Assembly: GCA_003988855.1 (NCBI GenBank)
Contig: QYAI01000131.1
Span: forward strand, 1 to 64,000
Direction: 5' to 3'
Length of the DNA stretch: 64,000 nucleotides
DNA from: Arachnopeziza araneosa
Lineage: Eukaryota > Ascomycota > Leotiomycetes > Helotiales > Arachnopezizaceae
Shown: positions 34,253 to 45,187 of the stretch, in pieces
Numbering within the stretch: the first letter of the stretch is position 1
How the letters are laid out: each line of letters opens with the position of its first letter
Notes under the pieces: model-generated
What the model was told of the DNA's origin: nothing
The model's database searches: none
What the model saw: only the letters and a program-made list of their open reading frames with translations
Program-made: the position numbers and the translations under genes

Positions 34253-34785
34253 GAGGTGAGATGACCATCTAATTCGTCAGCGAAATTCTTAAAACTAATA
34301 TACAGAGTAGGCTTACAAACTGTCAAGATCGATGAGCTTGAGTGATTGAGGTGATGATCAAAATAAATCTGGTGGTCAACAAGGCGTAGCTGAGGTGTGG
34401 TGGAAGTTCCTCGGTTAGATAGCGCGCTAGCTTGCTTTTGGTACTATATTGACATAATCAATTGCATAGCCATGAATTACGTAGCGTGAAGTACTTGTTA
34501 GGATCCCAATCTATTCCGAGAAGAAGGAGGCACATCTATTTCATTTACTTCTTCTACTCACTTTCGCAGCATTCGTCATCACCCCACTTAAATTCTGCCC
34601 TAACGCCACTCAAACACATTGTATCTGCCAAGTCTAGCTTCGCGGCGAAGAATATCAAAGCATGGCTTATATAAAGCTAGATTACACTTTATTGTTCTAT
34701 TTGAAAGACCCCCAACACCATCGCTTCGTATATATGCTAAATTGTCCAACTTCCTATCGCCAACAAGGCTAACCCACAGCCCCAG
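34253..34785. other. Intergenic, no gene seen
   Basis: About 530 bp between the F-box gene start and the 3' end of the histidine kinase gene; it probably holds the F-box promoter. Confidence 0.5.
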
Positions 34786-37700
34786 TCATTCCAACTGTAT
34801 ATACTCCTTCAATCTCTCCCTTAACAACGCCAATCTGACTGGTTTCGCAAGATAATCATTCATCCCTGCCGTAATACACTTTTCCCTGTCACCCTGCACT
34901 GCCGAGGCTGTCAAAGCAATGACCAAGATATTTCTCACGGAATCCTCTTCGGCCTTTCGGAGTAAACGTGTAGCTTCATACCCATCCATTTCTGGCATTT
35001 GCACATCCATAAGGATCACATGGTAAGGGTTTCCCTCTTTTGCTTTGGCGCGGATCCCGGCCACTGCCTCCATTCCATTATTATATGCATCGACGGAGTT
35101 GAACTTTAGCTTTTGGAGGAACTGAATAGCTATTTTCTGGTTGATGAGATTGTCTTCCGCAATACAGATTCGCAGTTCAGAGTGTGGGATTTCTCTAAGT
35201 TTGATCTGGCCTGTTTTAGCATCTTCCTTCGAGTATGAAAGAGCACGGCTCGCTATGGCTTCTGGCCGAGAGATGCTTGTTGCATTTTCGGCTGTGGCCT
35301 TGGACAATGTGAGGGTGAAGGAAATGCTTGTTCCAACGTTCTCTGTGCTCTGAAGATTGATTGTACCGCCCATAGATTCCACAAGTGATTTGCAGATGCT
35401 CAGGCCGAGACCACTTCCGCCGTATTTACGAGAGGTGCTAGCATCTGCCTGACTGAAAGGCTTGAAAAGTTTCGGGAGCTGTTCGGTCGCGATCCCGATA
35501 CCGGTGTCTTTGATACAGAAAGTAAGTCGTACATCTGTTTCTGTTTCCCAATCCGTCCTAGCCATAATAGTGATGCTTCCACGGTGTGTGAATTTCAGAC
35601 TATTACCAATGAGGTTTCCCAGAATTTGATGCAGGCGTACTGGATCTCCGAAAAGTAGAGACTGCGGAAGGTCAAGTTCTTGCAAAATAATAACATCTTG
35701 ATGATTTGATTGTTTCCTTGACGCCGGGATTGAGCGAATCAATTCTCGAACCATTTCTTGGACATAGAATGCAGTGAGATGAAGCTGCATTTGGTGGGCC
35801 TCAATCTTAGAAAAATCAAGAATGTCATTGATAAGGCTGAGCAACAAATTTGCGGATACTCGGATTGAATCGGCCATCTCTGCCTGGCTTTCTTTCAATT
35901 GCTTGTCAAGTAGAAGTAACTCTGAGTTACCTATGACCCCATTAAGTGGAGTTCGAAGTTCGTGCGAAATGTTGGCCAGGAATGTAGTCTTTGCATTCGC
36001 AGCCTCTTCCGCAATTTTGGCAGCTTCCTCTGCAAGTCTGGCACTCTGCATTGCTTCGGCTTGTGCTTCATCTGCCTTATTCTTTTCGATAATAGCCGCT
36101 GACAAGGCCCGCTTTTGCACTTCAACCATCGATTGATTGATTGCTGAGACTTTTTCAACTTCTTTGAGAGTCAGAGAATTGGCATAGCTAATCCCGATTT
36201 GATTGACAAGTAGCTGGAGAACCTCTAAATTGCGTGGCGTAAAAGCATTAGGTCTCCCTTCCAGATACAGAATACCCAATAGAGGTTTCTCATCCTGCCC
36301 GTGAGAGATCGGTATTGCTATAACTGATTTACTAAAAGGATTTTTGGTTGCCCAACTATCGCTCACGTTGCTGAATCTTTGGTCTTGCATCAAATCTGGC
36401 AAGAAGAGTGTCTCTCTAAAACGTGACGAATAGTTCACCACGTTTTCTGCAATGAATGCAGCTCGAAGTGGTAGCGGCGAGCTGTGAGCTTCAGCTCCGT
36501 CTTCCGGATTACCAGATGCTGCGACACAAAATCCGAATGTAGGGTCTTCAGTTATAATTGCCGCCAGAGATGCGACCCCCTTGCAGTTTTGAAGGATGAT
36601 TTCACACATGATTCTGAGTAGTTGGTCCACCTGTAGAACACTGGAAATAACTTGGGAACTCTCAAGGATCGACGTGAGGTCTAACATATGGATCGCTGGA
36701 CCACCAGTCCCGTCTATTAACGCGGAACCTTTTCTCCAAAGACCAATTCTGTCATCGTCTTTTTCTTCTTCTTTTCCATCAACGAAGCTCAGACGTCGTG
36801 AAATATCTTGCCCAAATTCGAGAGCGTGAGATTGCATAGTCGCTAGATTTTCGTAAGGATCTGTCTGGATGCCAACCTCTCTTGTGAACGAGCTATTTTT
36901 TGATATCCCTAAGACAACGTAATATTCTTGCTCGATGTGCCTTGCAACTCCACTTGCTCCAAGTTGAAGGTAAAGACTGATAGACTCCTGCAACGAATTT
37001 CTAGCCAATCTCTTTGACCCTAACCGCAAAAGATGTTCTCCTAATAATTGATTGGCTAATGCTTCTTCTAATAAATACTTGTGTTGCGATGCATGATCAA
37101 TAGCTTCATCGTATAGTTTCAAAGCAGCTAAATGGTCACTCTCCATTTCACAGATCTGTGCACCCAGGATTTTGTCCCATGCAAGATAATTAACATCGTT
37201 GATGGCCTCCCACTGTTCAATTCTCCTCTTGAAATATTTCAGAAGCATTGCGAGTCCCTCTATTTCTTCTTGTAATCCTGGCTCGAACGATCGGCCATCG
37301 ATATCCGAGGAGAGAAATGGCGATGCTCGGCGATAATCTGGCTCTAATTGCTCTCGAACTTTGATCCAAACAGCTCCGGAAAGTGAGAGTGCATGGAAGA
37401 ACATTAAAAAGCGCGTGTTCCGCGCAGACCATATCGCGCTAATTTTCTTGAGGCACGAGTTTCCTAGCATGACCGCAGTTGAGAAGTGGCCGTAGAGGAA
37501 TAATGGAGCAATCTCAAGACTCTCATATAACATGAGAGGCCTGTCACTGTTCTTGACGTTGTGCAACAGCCAAGTTTTGTATGCAAGAGAGTTGTGCTGT
37601 TCGTCGCTCATGACGCCAACCATAGGATCACCTGTATACGTTTTCCCCTGCAGTGCACGACAGACCTGGCGAATTGTAATGATCATTGTGCCTCCCGGAG

Positions 37701-40700
37701 TGTCATATTCCCAATCCGAGATATCTTGGCAAGCATAAATACAAAATTTCTCCAGCTCTGCCAAGTTCTCGGAGGCAAAAAATTTGAGGTTGCCAGCTAG
37801 TCCATAATTCAGGATAGTAGATATCCGATCTCCAGCTTGAATAGCGTACTCTAGAGCGCCATCAAGCTGAGAGAACAAAGCATGAAGAGGCTGCTGAATA
37901 TGACCTAAGAAGGTAGGATATATTGTACCACCTCTTCCTATAGTGTAGGGGTCTTTCCATTTGTCGATTAATGTCAGTGCAGAATTTCCACAATCATTTG
38001 CGAGCGCAATCAAATTATGCCTTGAAATACATATCAATGCGAAGTTGAGAAAGCCTACCCCTGCTTGAGGGAAGCTTCCTAAATTGAGGAAAGAATTAAT
38101 CATTATTAACGTCATTTGATAGAACGTTAATGTATCAGACCAAAACGCGGCACTGGTAGCTTCAACGAGAACAGCACCAACAGCAGCCAGGTTTGAATCC
38201 TCTTCCACGATCGTCTTGTTAATCAGAGTCGACAGATCTGAAGATTGTAATTCTTGAGACAGCCGCTTAAATTCTGCATCGCATTTCTGAAATGTGGGGT
38301 TGTCCTCGACTTCAATTTCTAAAGAGACCAAGCACTCTTTTAAAGCTTTGAATGCACTAGTGGAGTCCCCTTCCTGTGCAAAAACCCTCGATGAAAGGAT
38401 CCAAGATGGAGTTTTGTCCACGGCCGTTTTAGCGTTTAAAAACACCGAAGAAAACAAGAGCCTAGCTTCTTCGTACAGTCCTTCATATAAGAAGCACTCG
38501 GCAGCTTCTGTATGAAGATGCAGAGTCTCTTCATAAGTAGTATCACGATTCCACATATCATCCTGCAGTAGCTCAATACAGGTGGCGTATATTCTCACGG
38601 CAGAAGATCTGACGCCAGTTTCACAGATTTGATGTGCATAATCTGAGAGCAGCTTTCGATATGGCTGCCGGTCATTCACAGTAGTCTTAATCAAGTTGAC
38701 AGACTCGCAAATGTTTGACGCCAAGATATCTCGATAACTATCCTCAAAACCGTAATGTTTAAGCAAGGTTTGTGCCAGAACGAAATGCATCAAGTTTCGG
38801 TCACCTTCCATCTTCGCTGCAGCTTTCATGTATCGGTCATCTGCGAATCGAAATACATCATCATTTTGCGTTGGCACGATGATGAAAGCTTCTATAGCGG
38901 CCTGAAGTCCTTTGACCAGCTCTTTCTCATTATGCAATAAGCTATGAGGTGTATATTCACCATTCATTAACCGTTGGACAAGCTGAAAAGAAAAGGATGA
39001 GCCAAGCATGGAAGCCCAGGTGAGGATTGACTTTGAACAAGAAGGCAGTTCACGGAGACGGCTCATTACGAGACCCTCGTGCAAGCCTGATTTGAAATCC
39101 TCTGCATTGAATTGCTGGATGATTGCGCTCAAGTTGAATAACCATTCACTTTTTCGAAAATCAAACCAGATATATTTCCTACGGTAGCATGCATTTAGCA
39201 TCTCTTTGATGTAAAATGGATTACCAGCTGTTTTGGAATATATTACATGCCCCAAAGCAACCACTTCGGTCTTGCTGTGTCGTAAAGTAGTTGCTACGTA
39301 TTCAGCGGTCTGATCGTCGCTGAGAGGCCGTAATATGATTCGAGAGATCTCAATTTCCCCATTCACACGATATTCCTCGTTTTTTTGCGAATCAAGAATC
39401 CGTTTGATAGATTCAGCAGCAATTTCTTCTGGCCTGTATGCCAATACAAGTACCATCTTGATTCTGGTTGCAATAATCTGGGCAAGTAATTCCAAAGACT
39501 GATCATCCGCCAAATGTATGTCATCCAGAGCTAGACATATGAATTTATGCTTAGCAAAGATGCGTAGAATATCCAGCAAGATGTTCATTAACGACATGGA
39601 TTGCGTTGAAGAACCTGCACGAAGAAAGTTGCGAGAGCTTTGGCTTCCAAAATTCTTTTTGTATATACTTCCACCTGAGCTACTTGTTGATGAAGAACTA
39701 CGTCTCTTCCCTTCAGGCCCTAAACTTCTGTTATACCCTTTCGACAACTTGATAGAGTGACTTGGTTGTCGAATGGGCATTTTGGATCCGAACAGAAATT
39801 GGGGAAGCCCAAGCATTTTGTGAAGCGTAGGCCATGAGGGCATGACACGTTGTTTGAGGATTTGATGAAACACTGGATCCATGTCGCTCTCTGAAAATAC
39901 TTGCTGAAATAGAGTAGATAAGAGGGTCAAAATCGAATCGAAAGGCCTGATATCTAAGCTTGGCTGGAATTTTGTGCTTGCAAAATATCCTCTTTGCCTC
40001 ACCTCGACTTGCACCGATTCAACCAGACGGCTTTTTCCTAAGCCGGCTGAGCCAGAAATCAGAACAACCTCACAACTCCCACGTGTCTGAAGTCTTATGC
40101 TGTTCTGGCCTACAAATGAGCCAACTCCTTCTGATCCTGAGGCTGGACTTTTGGCTTCGCCATTCAAGCTCTCCATAATAGATGATTCCAACTTGAGAGA
40201 AGTTGGTCTTTCTGAGCGTCTAGATTCAAATGGTAGAAGACTGGACCCAGGAACAGTTAAAGAGTCATTTCGTAGAGCAGTATTCGACCGAGATCTGCTG
40301 ATATTGGCTTTGTAGGTTGATTGTTCGGTATAAGTGGTGTCTTGCAAGGGTGTATTATTCGTATCATCAACAGAACTTCCCACATCATCATCCACAGAAG
40401 TTTCTCTTGTGAGAGAGGCTTCGTCACGCGAAGTCAACTGACCGTCGGACAACTGCGAGAATTGAGCCGGATGCTTGTCTCGTCTTTGGCTTTTAAAGCC
40501 ATGATCAATAGCTCGAAGAATGACATCATGTTCACTTTTTCTGCCCACCATAGCCTGTGGCAAAATGAATGTCGGAGAAACGTCCTTTGTAGCAATTTCC
40601 AAGGTTGCCAGCTGTGAGGCGTTTCCTTCACCTAAAAGTCTCCGCACCTCAGTTAGATCGTGTCGTAAACCACCAACGGAATGGTATCGGTCCCAGACGG

Positions 40701-41508
40701 CTTTTGCTGTAGCCTTTTGTATGATTTTGCAGATCACTTCAGGGATGTCGAGTCGGATTTGAGACATTAAGGGAAGGCGTTGTCCCAAAACTGCCTGAAT
40801 GACTTTCATGGGCGTGTCTCCTTCAAAAGCGGGCTTCTGTGACAGGATAGTCCACAAGAGAACCCCTAGAGAATAAATATCGGTCCGACTATCTGGTTCA
40901 AGAGGCATGCGACCAGTCTGCTCGGGACTCATGTAGGAGAGCTTCGTGTGAGCACCAATCTCCTTTGTCAATTCAGACCAACCGGTACTTGTTAACTTGG
41001 GCTCGAATGTCCGTAAGCGACCAGGGCCAAGGTTGATGAGTGTGACCTTTCCGGACTCAATACTCATGTGGAATGCATCTCCCCTCAGTTCTCCATGGAC
41101 AATTTGCTTGCCATGCAGCATTTCAATACATTCAGTAGCTCCAATAGCAAAATCGAGAAATGCATGCAACGACATTGACTCTGGTTCAAACTTCTCGTTC
41201 CGCATACCATGCATACTATCTCCGCGCAAGTGTAGATGGTACCAAGCCTCGCCATAATCAACAACTTTTGACAGGAAATTCTTGCCAGGGTCCTCGAATA
41301 TGCCAACGACGATGGTTCCCTCATCTCCTTCTTCCCTCGAAAGTCTAAAACTTTCGATAGGTCGAGCAACATGGTTATCATTGGGGTCTACTGATGCGGT
41401 TAAGCTCTTGCATACTTGAAATGCTCTCTCCTCTCTTAGTACATGAACGGAAACGCGTGCGACTATTGGTATCCATTGTCTAATCGACTCTTGGGTTGTT
41501 TCTGCCAC
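34786..41508 (-). CDS. Hybrid histidine kinase, Chk1/Mak2-type (group X)
   Basis: A giant phosphorelay sensor of 2,240 residues in one exon. Order: an N-terminal Ser/Thr-kinase-like domain (about 20-310) with YMSPEQTGRMP and DIYSLGVLLW but HGELRGD in place of HRD and NLGPG in place of DFG, so it is probably a pseudokinase; an AAA-type ATPase with P-loop GSAGLGKS near residue 488; a long helical-repeat region; a GAF domain near 1620-1790; HisKA with the phospho-accepting His in NISHELRTPLNG near 1848; HATPase_c with NLIGNSLKFTH, DTGIGIA and GGSGLGLSI; and a receiver domain with the phospho-acceptor Asp in ILMDVQMPEMDG near 2166 and Lys in YLAKPV. This is the architecture of S. pombe Mak2/Mak3 and C. 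albicans Chk1, which signal oxidative or wall stress through an HPt protein to Skn7/Ssk1-type regulators. No membrane segments are seen, so it is soluble. Confidence 0.95.
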   Translation of the reverse strand: MAETTQESIRQWIPIVARVSVHVLREERAFQVCKSLTASVDPNDNHVARPIESFRLSREEGDEGTIVVGIFEDPGKNFLSKVVDYGEAWYHLHLRGDSMHGMRNEKFEPESMSLHAFLDFAIGATECIEMLHGKQIVHGELRGDAFHMSIESGKVTLINLGPGRLRTFEPKLTSTGWSELTKEIGAHTKLSYMSPEQTGRMPLEPDSRTDIYSLGVLLWTILSQKPAFEGDTPMKVIQAVLGQRLPLMSQIRLDIPEVICKIIQKATAKAVWDRYHSVGGLRHDLTEVRRLLGEGNASQLATLEIATKDVSPTFILPQAMVGRKSEHDVILRAIDHGFKSQRRDKHPAQFSQLSDGQLTSRDEASLTRETSVDDDVGSSVDDTNNTPLQDTTYTEQSTYKANISRSRSNTALRNDSLTVPGSSLLPFESRRSERPTSLKLESSIMESLNGEAKSPASGSEGVGSFVGQNSIRLQTRGSCEVVLISGSAGLGKSRLVESVQVEVRQRGYFASTKFQPSLDIRPFDSILTLLSTLFQQVFSESDMDPVFHQILKQRVMPSWPTLHKMLGLPQFLFGSKMPIRQPSHSIKLSKGYNRSLGPEGKRRSSSSTSSSGGSIYKKNFGSQSSRNFLRAGSSTQSMSLMNILLDILRIFAKHKFICLALDDIHLADDQSLELLAQIIATRIKMVLVLAYRPEEIAAESIKRILDSQKNEEYRVNGEIEISRIILRPLSDDQTAEYVATTLRHSKTEVVALGHVIYSKTAGNPFYIKEMLNACYRRKYIWFDFRKSEWLFNLSAIIQQFNAEDFKSGLHEGLVMSRLRELPSCSKSILTWASMLGSSFSFQLVQRLMNGEYTPHSLLHNEKELVKGLQAAIEAFIIVPTQNDDVFRFADDRYMKAAAKMEGDRNLMHFVLAQTLLKHYGFEDSYRDILASNICESVNLIKTTVNDRQPYRKLLSDYAHQICETGVRSSAVRIYATCIELLQDDMWNRDTTYEETLHLHTEAAECFLYEGLYEEARLLFSSVFLNAKTAVDKTPSWILSSRVFAQEGDSTSAFKALKECLVSLEIEVEDNPTFQKCDAEFKRLSQELQSSDLSTLINKTIVEEDSNLAAVGAVLVEATSAAFWSDTLTFYQMTLIMINSFLNLGSFPQAGVGFLNFALICISRHNLIALANDCGNSALTLIDKWKDPYTIGRGGTIYPTFLGHIQQPLHALFSQLDGALEYAIQAGDRISTILNYGLAGNLKFFASENLAELEKFCIYACQDISDWEYDTPGGTMIITIRQVCRALQGKTYTGDPMVGVMSDEQHNSLAYKTWLLHNVKNSDRPLMLYESLEIAPLFLYGHFSTAVMLGNSCLKKISAIWSARNTRFLMFFHALSLSGAVWIKVREQLEPDYRRASPFLSSDIDGRSFEPGLQEEIEGLAMLLKYFKRRIEQWEAINDVNYLAWDKILGAQICEMESDHLAALKLYDEAIDHASQHKYLLEEALANQLLGEHLLRLGSKRLARNSLQESISLYLQLGASGVARHIEQEYYVVLGISKNSSFTREVGIQTDPYENLATMQSHALEFGQDISRRLSFVDGKEEEKDDDRIGLWRKGSALIDGTGGPAIHMLDLTSILESSQVISSVLQVDQLLRIMCEIILQNCKGVASLAAIITEDPTFGFCVAASGNPEDGAEAHSSPLPLRAAFIAENVVNYSSRFRETLFLPDLMQDQRFSNVSDSWATKNPFSKSVIAIPISHGQDEKPLLGILYLEGRPNAFTPRNLEVLQLLVNQIGISYANSLTLKEVEKVSAINQSMVEVQKRALSAAIIEKNKADEAQAEAMQSARLAEEAAKIAEEAANAKTTFLANISHELRTPLNGVIGNSELLLLDKQLKESQAEMADSIRVSANLLLSLINDILDFSKIEAHQMQLHLTAFYVQEMVRELIRSIPASRKQSNHQDVIILQELDLPQSLLFGDPVRLHQILGNLIGNSLKFTHRGSITIMARTDWETETDVRLTFCIKDTGIGIATEQLPKLFKPFSQADASTSRKYGGSGLGLSICKSLVESMGGTINLQSTENVGTSISFTLTLSKATAENATSISRPEAIASRALSYSKEDAKTGQIKLREIPHSELRICIAEDNLINQKIAIQFLQKLKFNSVDAYNNGMEAVAGIRAKAKEGNPYHVILMDVQMPEMDGYEATRLLRKAEEDSVRNILVIALTASAVQGDREKCITAGMNDYLAKPVRLALLRERLKEYIQLE

Positions 41509-42094
41509 CTCTCGACTTTGTCTGTTCCAACGACTCGAGTCATGGCTCCTGGACGCAGAGGAGTTTGGGCGTGAGGGGTTTATACTTTGTCTTTTCTTGC
41601 CAAAGATATGCCTAACTAATCGTGAGCGCCAAGGTTGGGAATCTATAAGAACTGGTTCCTACTGACCATATGTCGTAGGAGGAATGAAATGACCTCTCAG
41701 AGTCGTCCCAGACGTACTCCTCAAGCCTCCGAAGTCTTTGGAAAATATTCCGCGGCGGCGCCCTCTCACCCATGGCGGGGCGGCGTCCGCAGATCCCCTA
41801 AGGTATTCCCGGCAGCACAAAAGGTTCTTGGCCCGCTGTCAGCGTAATTCAAGACACAATCGCGTACTCGCACTCAAGTGTTCCATCGCGATCCTCTTCG
41901 GCGCGGTTTTGAGACGTTGCAGAATGGTGAATGGAAAACCGCCCTGACATTACGACATTGCCTAGGTTCCCTGCCTTGGCCTAAACTCGAGATCGAGCGA
42001 TCTGTGAGCTCGCTTGTCAGCAAGCCAGCCTTTTCTCTTCGCAATCTCGACCTTCTCACAAACTGTAACTGTCATTGTCTCTCAACTCTGCAGC
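41509..42094. other. Divergent promoter (histidine kinase / peroxiredoxin)
   Basis: About 590 bp shared by two divergently transcribed genes of families linked to peroxide stress. I see no unambiguous operator motif. Confidence 0.55.
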
Positions 42095-42897
42095 ATGTCT
42101 GATGAGCCCAGAGCGCCACCGTGAGTCTTGTGTTATGCAGCTCCCCCTATCAAGTAACCGCTAACCAGTCTTGCCAGCCTGCGCCTAGGGACCAAAGCTC
42201 CGAATTTTAATGCGGAAACGACTGCAGGCTTCATCGATTTCCATGAATGGATTGGATCACAATGGTGCATCCTCTTCTCTCATCCCGAAGACTATACTCC
42301 TGTATGCACGACTGAGCTGGCAGCGCTCGCAAAGTATGAACCCGAGTTCACCAAACGCGGGGTGAAACTTATCGGCCTATCTGCAAACACAATTCAGTCA
42401 CACGAAGGATGGATAAATGATATTGATGAGATCGCAGGCATGCCTTTGAATTTCCCAATCATTGGCGACAAAGACCGCCAGATTGCGTTTGCTTATGATA
42501 TGTGATTTCCCCTTTCGCAGTACGTTATCAAGGCGGGGCTGATATAAACAGGCTTGATCATCAAGATGCCACCAACGTGGATTCGAGGGGCATAGCGTTT
42601 ACCATACGCTCAGTATTTATCATTGATCCTCAAAAGACGATTCGTCTTATTCTTTCCTATCCAGCCTCAACAGGCCGAAACACTGCGGAGCTGCTCAGGG
42701 TCATCGATTCACTCCAGGCGGGTGATAAGTACAGTATCACCACGCCGGCCAATTGGACACCTGGTGCTGATGTTATTATCCACCCTAAAGTGAGCAATGC
42801 AGAAGCCGGGAAGCTGTTCCCAGAATTTCGTGTTGTGAAGCCATATCTGAGGTTTACCCCCATGCCGAAAGAGGCCATTGTCGCTGCGCATAAGTGA
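42095..42897 (+). CDS. prx1: 1-Cys peroxiredoxin (Prx6/Prx1 type)
   Basis: Reduces H2O2 and alkyl hydroperoxides through a single peroxidatic cysteine. Exons 42095-42120, 42178-42501 and 42552-42897 give 231 residues in frame. The active site is in HPEDYTPVCTTEL (Thr and Cys of the PxxxTxxC motif); the conserved Arg is in AFTIRSVFIIDP. The C-terminal half has the Prx6-type dimerisation region with LSYPASTGRN and RVVKPYLRFTPMP. The only other Cys is in WCILF, before the motif, so the protein is 1-Cys. The N-terminus (MSDEPRAPPLRLGTKAPNF) lacks an obvious mitochondrial presequence, unlike yeast Prx1, so a cytosolic location is likelier. An in-frame stop right after AYDM in the unspliced reading is removed by the second intron. 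The histidine kinase gene is its divergent neighbour. Confidence 0.93.
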
Positions 42898-43731
42898 TGC
42901 CTTGTTCGTTTGTTCTGGAGTTGGATATAGGTTGAGATGAATACCCTGAATACGAGCGTATGAATATGAATATATGAACTTTACAGAAGTCTTAAATCCC
43001 AAACTGCATGAATCCACTGTGTATCTTCTGAGACTTCCAAGTTTACGCTTCTGCCCCACAAAAATCACACCCAAGACCTCGAAAACACGATACAAACCTT
43101 ACCCCTTCACGACGAACCGCAATCGTGCACTGAACTTTTATTTCACGTCTCTAGATAAAAAAAATTCAAGGAAAGATTTATAACAATATCTGTGCTAAGC
43201 TGCTCGCGGGAAGTGACATTCCACGGTCCAACATTGACGTCAATTCTTACCCTCAGTCCTTTGGAATCGGAATCAAGATACTTGGCTCATTTCTTATTGA
43301 ACGTATCATGCGAAACCAAGGAAAACCAGGGAGTTGAGCAAGCTCAATTCATTGCAAGCGTTCATTCCTCGATCAGAGACAGTTTCAAGTTGGATATGTC
43401 CTTGACGAGGTCACCAGATGTTGCACTGATTCCTAGCCCACTGGGGAAAACACTTTTAGTTGTCGCATGTCGAATTTAACATTCAAAACAATTCCGAAAG
43501 GAGAGTCTTCAACAACGTAAAATTAGCAGTGACTTTGTGCTTTGAAATCTTATATTTATATGTATGTATGTGTATTTAATATCTGTTTGATAATTTAAAT
43601 GTAGAAGCGTGCTACGTATTACTGCATCCCTTGGTGAATGATTAGACGTAAGCTTGTAGATATATTTCGGAATAAGAATAACTCCTCCACCTCTTACATT
43701 ATATCATAGCACTAGAGCCAACACAGGAATC
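42898..43731. other. Intergenic between convergent genes
   Basis: About 830 bp between the 3' ends of the peroxiredoxin and FAD-oxidoreductase genes. No gene is recognised. A short TATG/TGTA run lies at 43560-43576. Confidence 0.5.
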
Positions 43732-45187
43732 TCATAACCCGCTCGTAATGTTCCCCAACAACGCCTCCGTGAACCTCCAGATCAGACTCGAATCATGGGC
43801 ATGCCAAGTCGCACCGGTCCAATACGTACTCTTCAGACCCTGGAGACTGTACAATTTCTTGTAGAAGCCATTCGCAATCGCCTCGGAATCAACGGTGAGT
43901 TCAAATGGCTGATGGATGTCCTGCACCGCAAACGACGGGTTGGTATCCAGCTTCCCCGGTATCTTCAGATTCCGGATCTGGGCAAGAACCGAGTCGCCGA
44001 TTTCGGTGATGGTGGTATGGTGGTTGGTACTGATGGAAGTGAGAAGTGAGAGGTTTGAAACGCCAGCCGAAGAGAGACTGTAGATGGATGGTGGGGAAGG
44101 GATATTGAAGGGGCCTGGACCGATGTTGTTCAAAGAGATGTTCAAAGGAATACCGGTGTCTTTTATAATTGCAGTGAAGTATTGAGACCATCCGAATTGA
44201 GAGAAGAGGCTTACTTCTAGGTCGTTAAGATCGAAGACTGCGAGGTTGTGGATAGTTGGCTGAATTGCGACAACAAGCTTCTTTGATTCGATGAATTTCA
44301 ACCCGGATTTCGTAGCAACTATGACTTTTATCCCTTCCTCGCTGCGTTCTACATCGACTATGGTGCTATTGTAGAGGACGTCGATTCCTAGAACCTGCTG
44401 TGCAGATTCATAAAGGAGGCTATTGTCATGCGCTGCAGTTGCCACGAATCCATTCTCTATACCTTCGAAGGAGCTGATTCCGAGGTACTTCATTGTATAT
44501 ATAGCCGGCTTGTTCAGAAAATCTCCGATTCCCTGCACGAAATTCCAAATAAGAGGAACAGCAGGACCTAGTTCATATTTCTTAACGAAGTCACCGAATG
44601 ACAGAAGCAAGTCACTCGGGACCGGATCCGGTAGATTGAAGCCAAAGTCCAAGTAAGGATACTTGAAAACTTGGGCACTGTAGGCTGCGAGAGCAGCCGT
44701 GAAGTTAGCTGGGGCTGTTAAATTCAGCTCACCAGTTTCAAAGTCGATATTTCTACACCACATTAATAAAATCTTCTTTATTAATGCATTAGATATCAAC
44801 TAACTCGGCAACGCCAGCTCCAACTCCGAGGGTAGTATTGATTACCGAAACGTTGAGGCGTTTGAGATAGTCGAAGACTAAGTCAAATTGATGCCAGACT
44901 AGAACACCGTAGTCGATAGTAGCGCCGGTAATAGGATCATGGTAAGTCTGCGTATTTCCTCCCAACCGCCCGATTTTCTCGATGACAACGATGCTCTTGC
45001 CAAGATCTTTGAGCCGGATAGCCGAGTAAGTACCGGCAGAGCCTCCTCCAACAATAGTGATATCCCGAGATATGCTCTCCACAACATTGTACTGCTTTCC
45101 ATTCACATTGCAATTTGAGATTGCAGATGCGACCTGGAGAACACTCAAAAAGGAAAGAGCAGATTGGAATATTTTGAGAGGCTGCAT
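43732..45187 (-). CDS. Secreted FAD-dependent oxidoreductase (amine-oxidase-like)
   Basis: Exons 44805-45187 and 43732-44752, joined by a 52-bp intron with a GTTAGT donor, give 467 residues. A signal peptide (MQPLKIFQSALSFLSVLQVA) is followed by an N-terminal FAD/NAD-binding Rossmann motif, TIVGGGSAGTYSAIRL, ending with an acidic VVIEK and the GG motif RLGGNTQTY. A second FAD-contact region is near VVAIQPTIHN, and the C-terminal cofactor part has TYWTGATWHAHD. Fungal relatives are commonly called beta-cyclopiazonate dehydrogenase-like or flavin amine oxidases, but I cannot infer the substrate. Sequons (NVS, NTT, NLT) fit secretion. No secondary-metabolite cluster genes lie nearby. Confidence 0.85.

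Noticed and set aside
42481..42505. Premature stop in the peroxiredoxin after AYDM
   Set aside because: The stop lies in a clean 50-bp intron (42502-42551).
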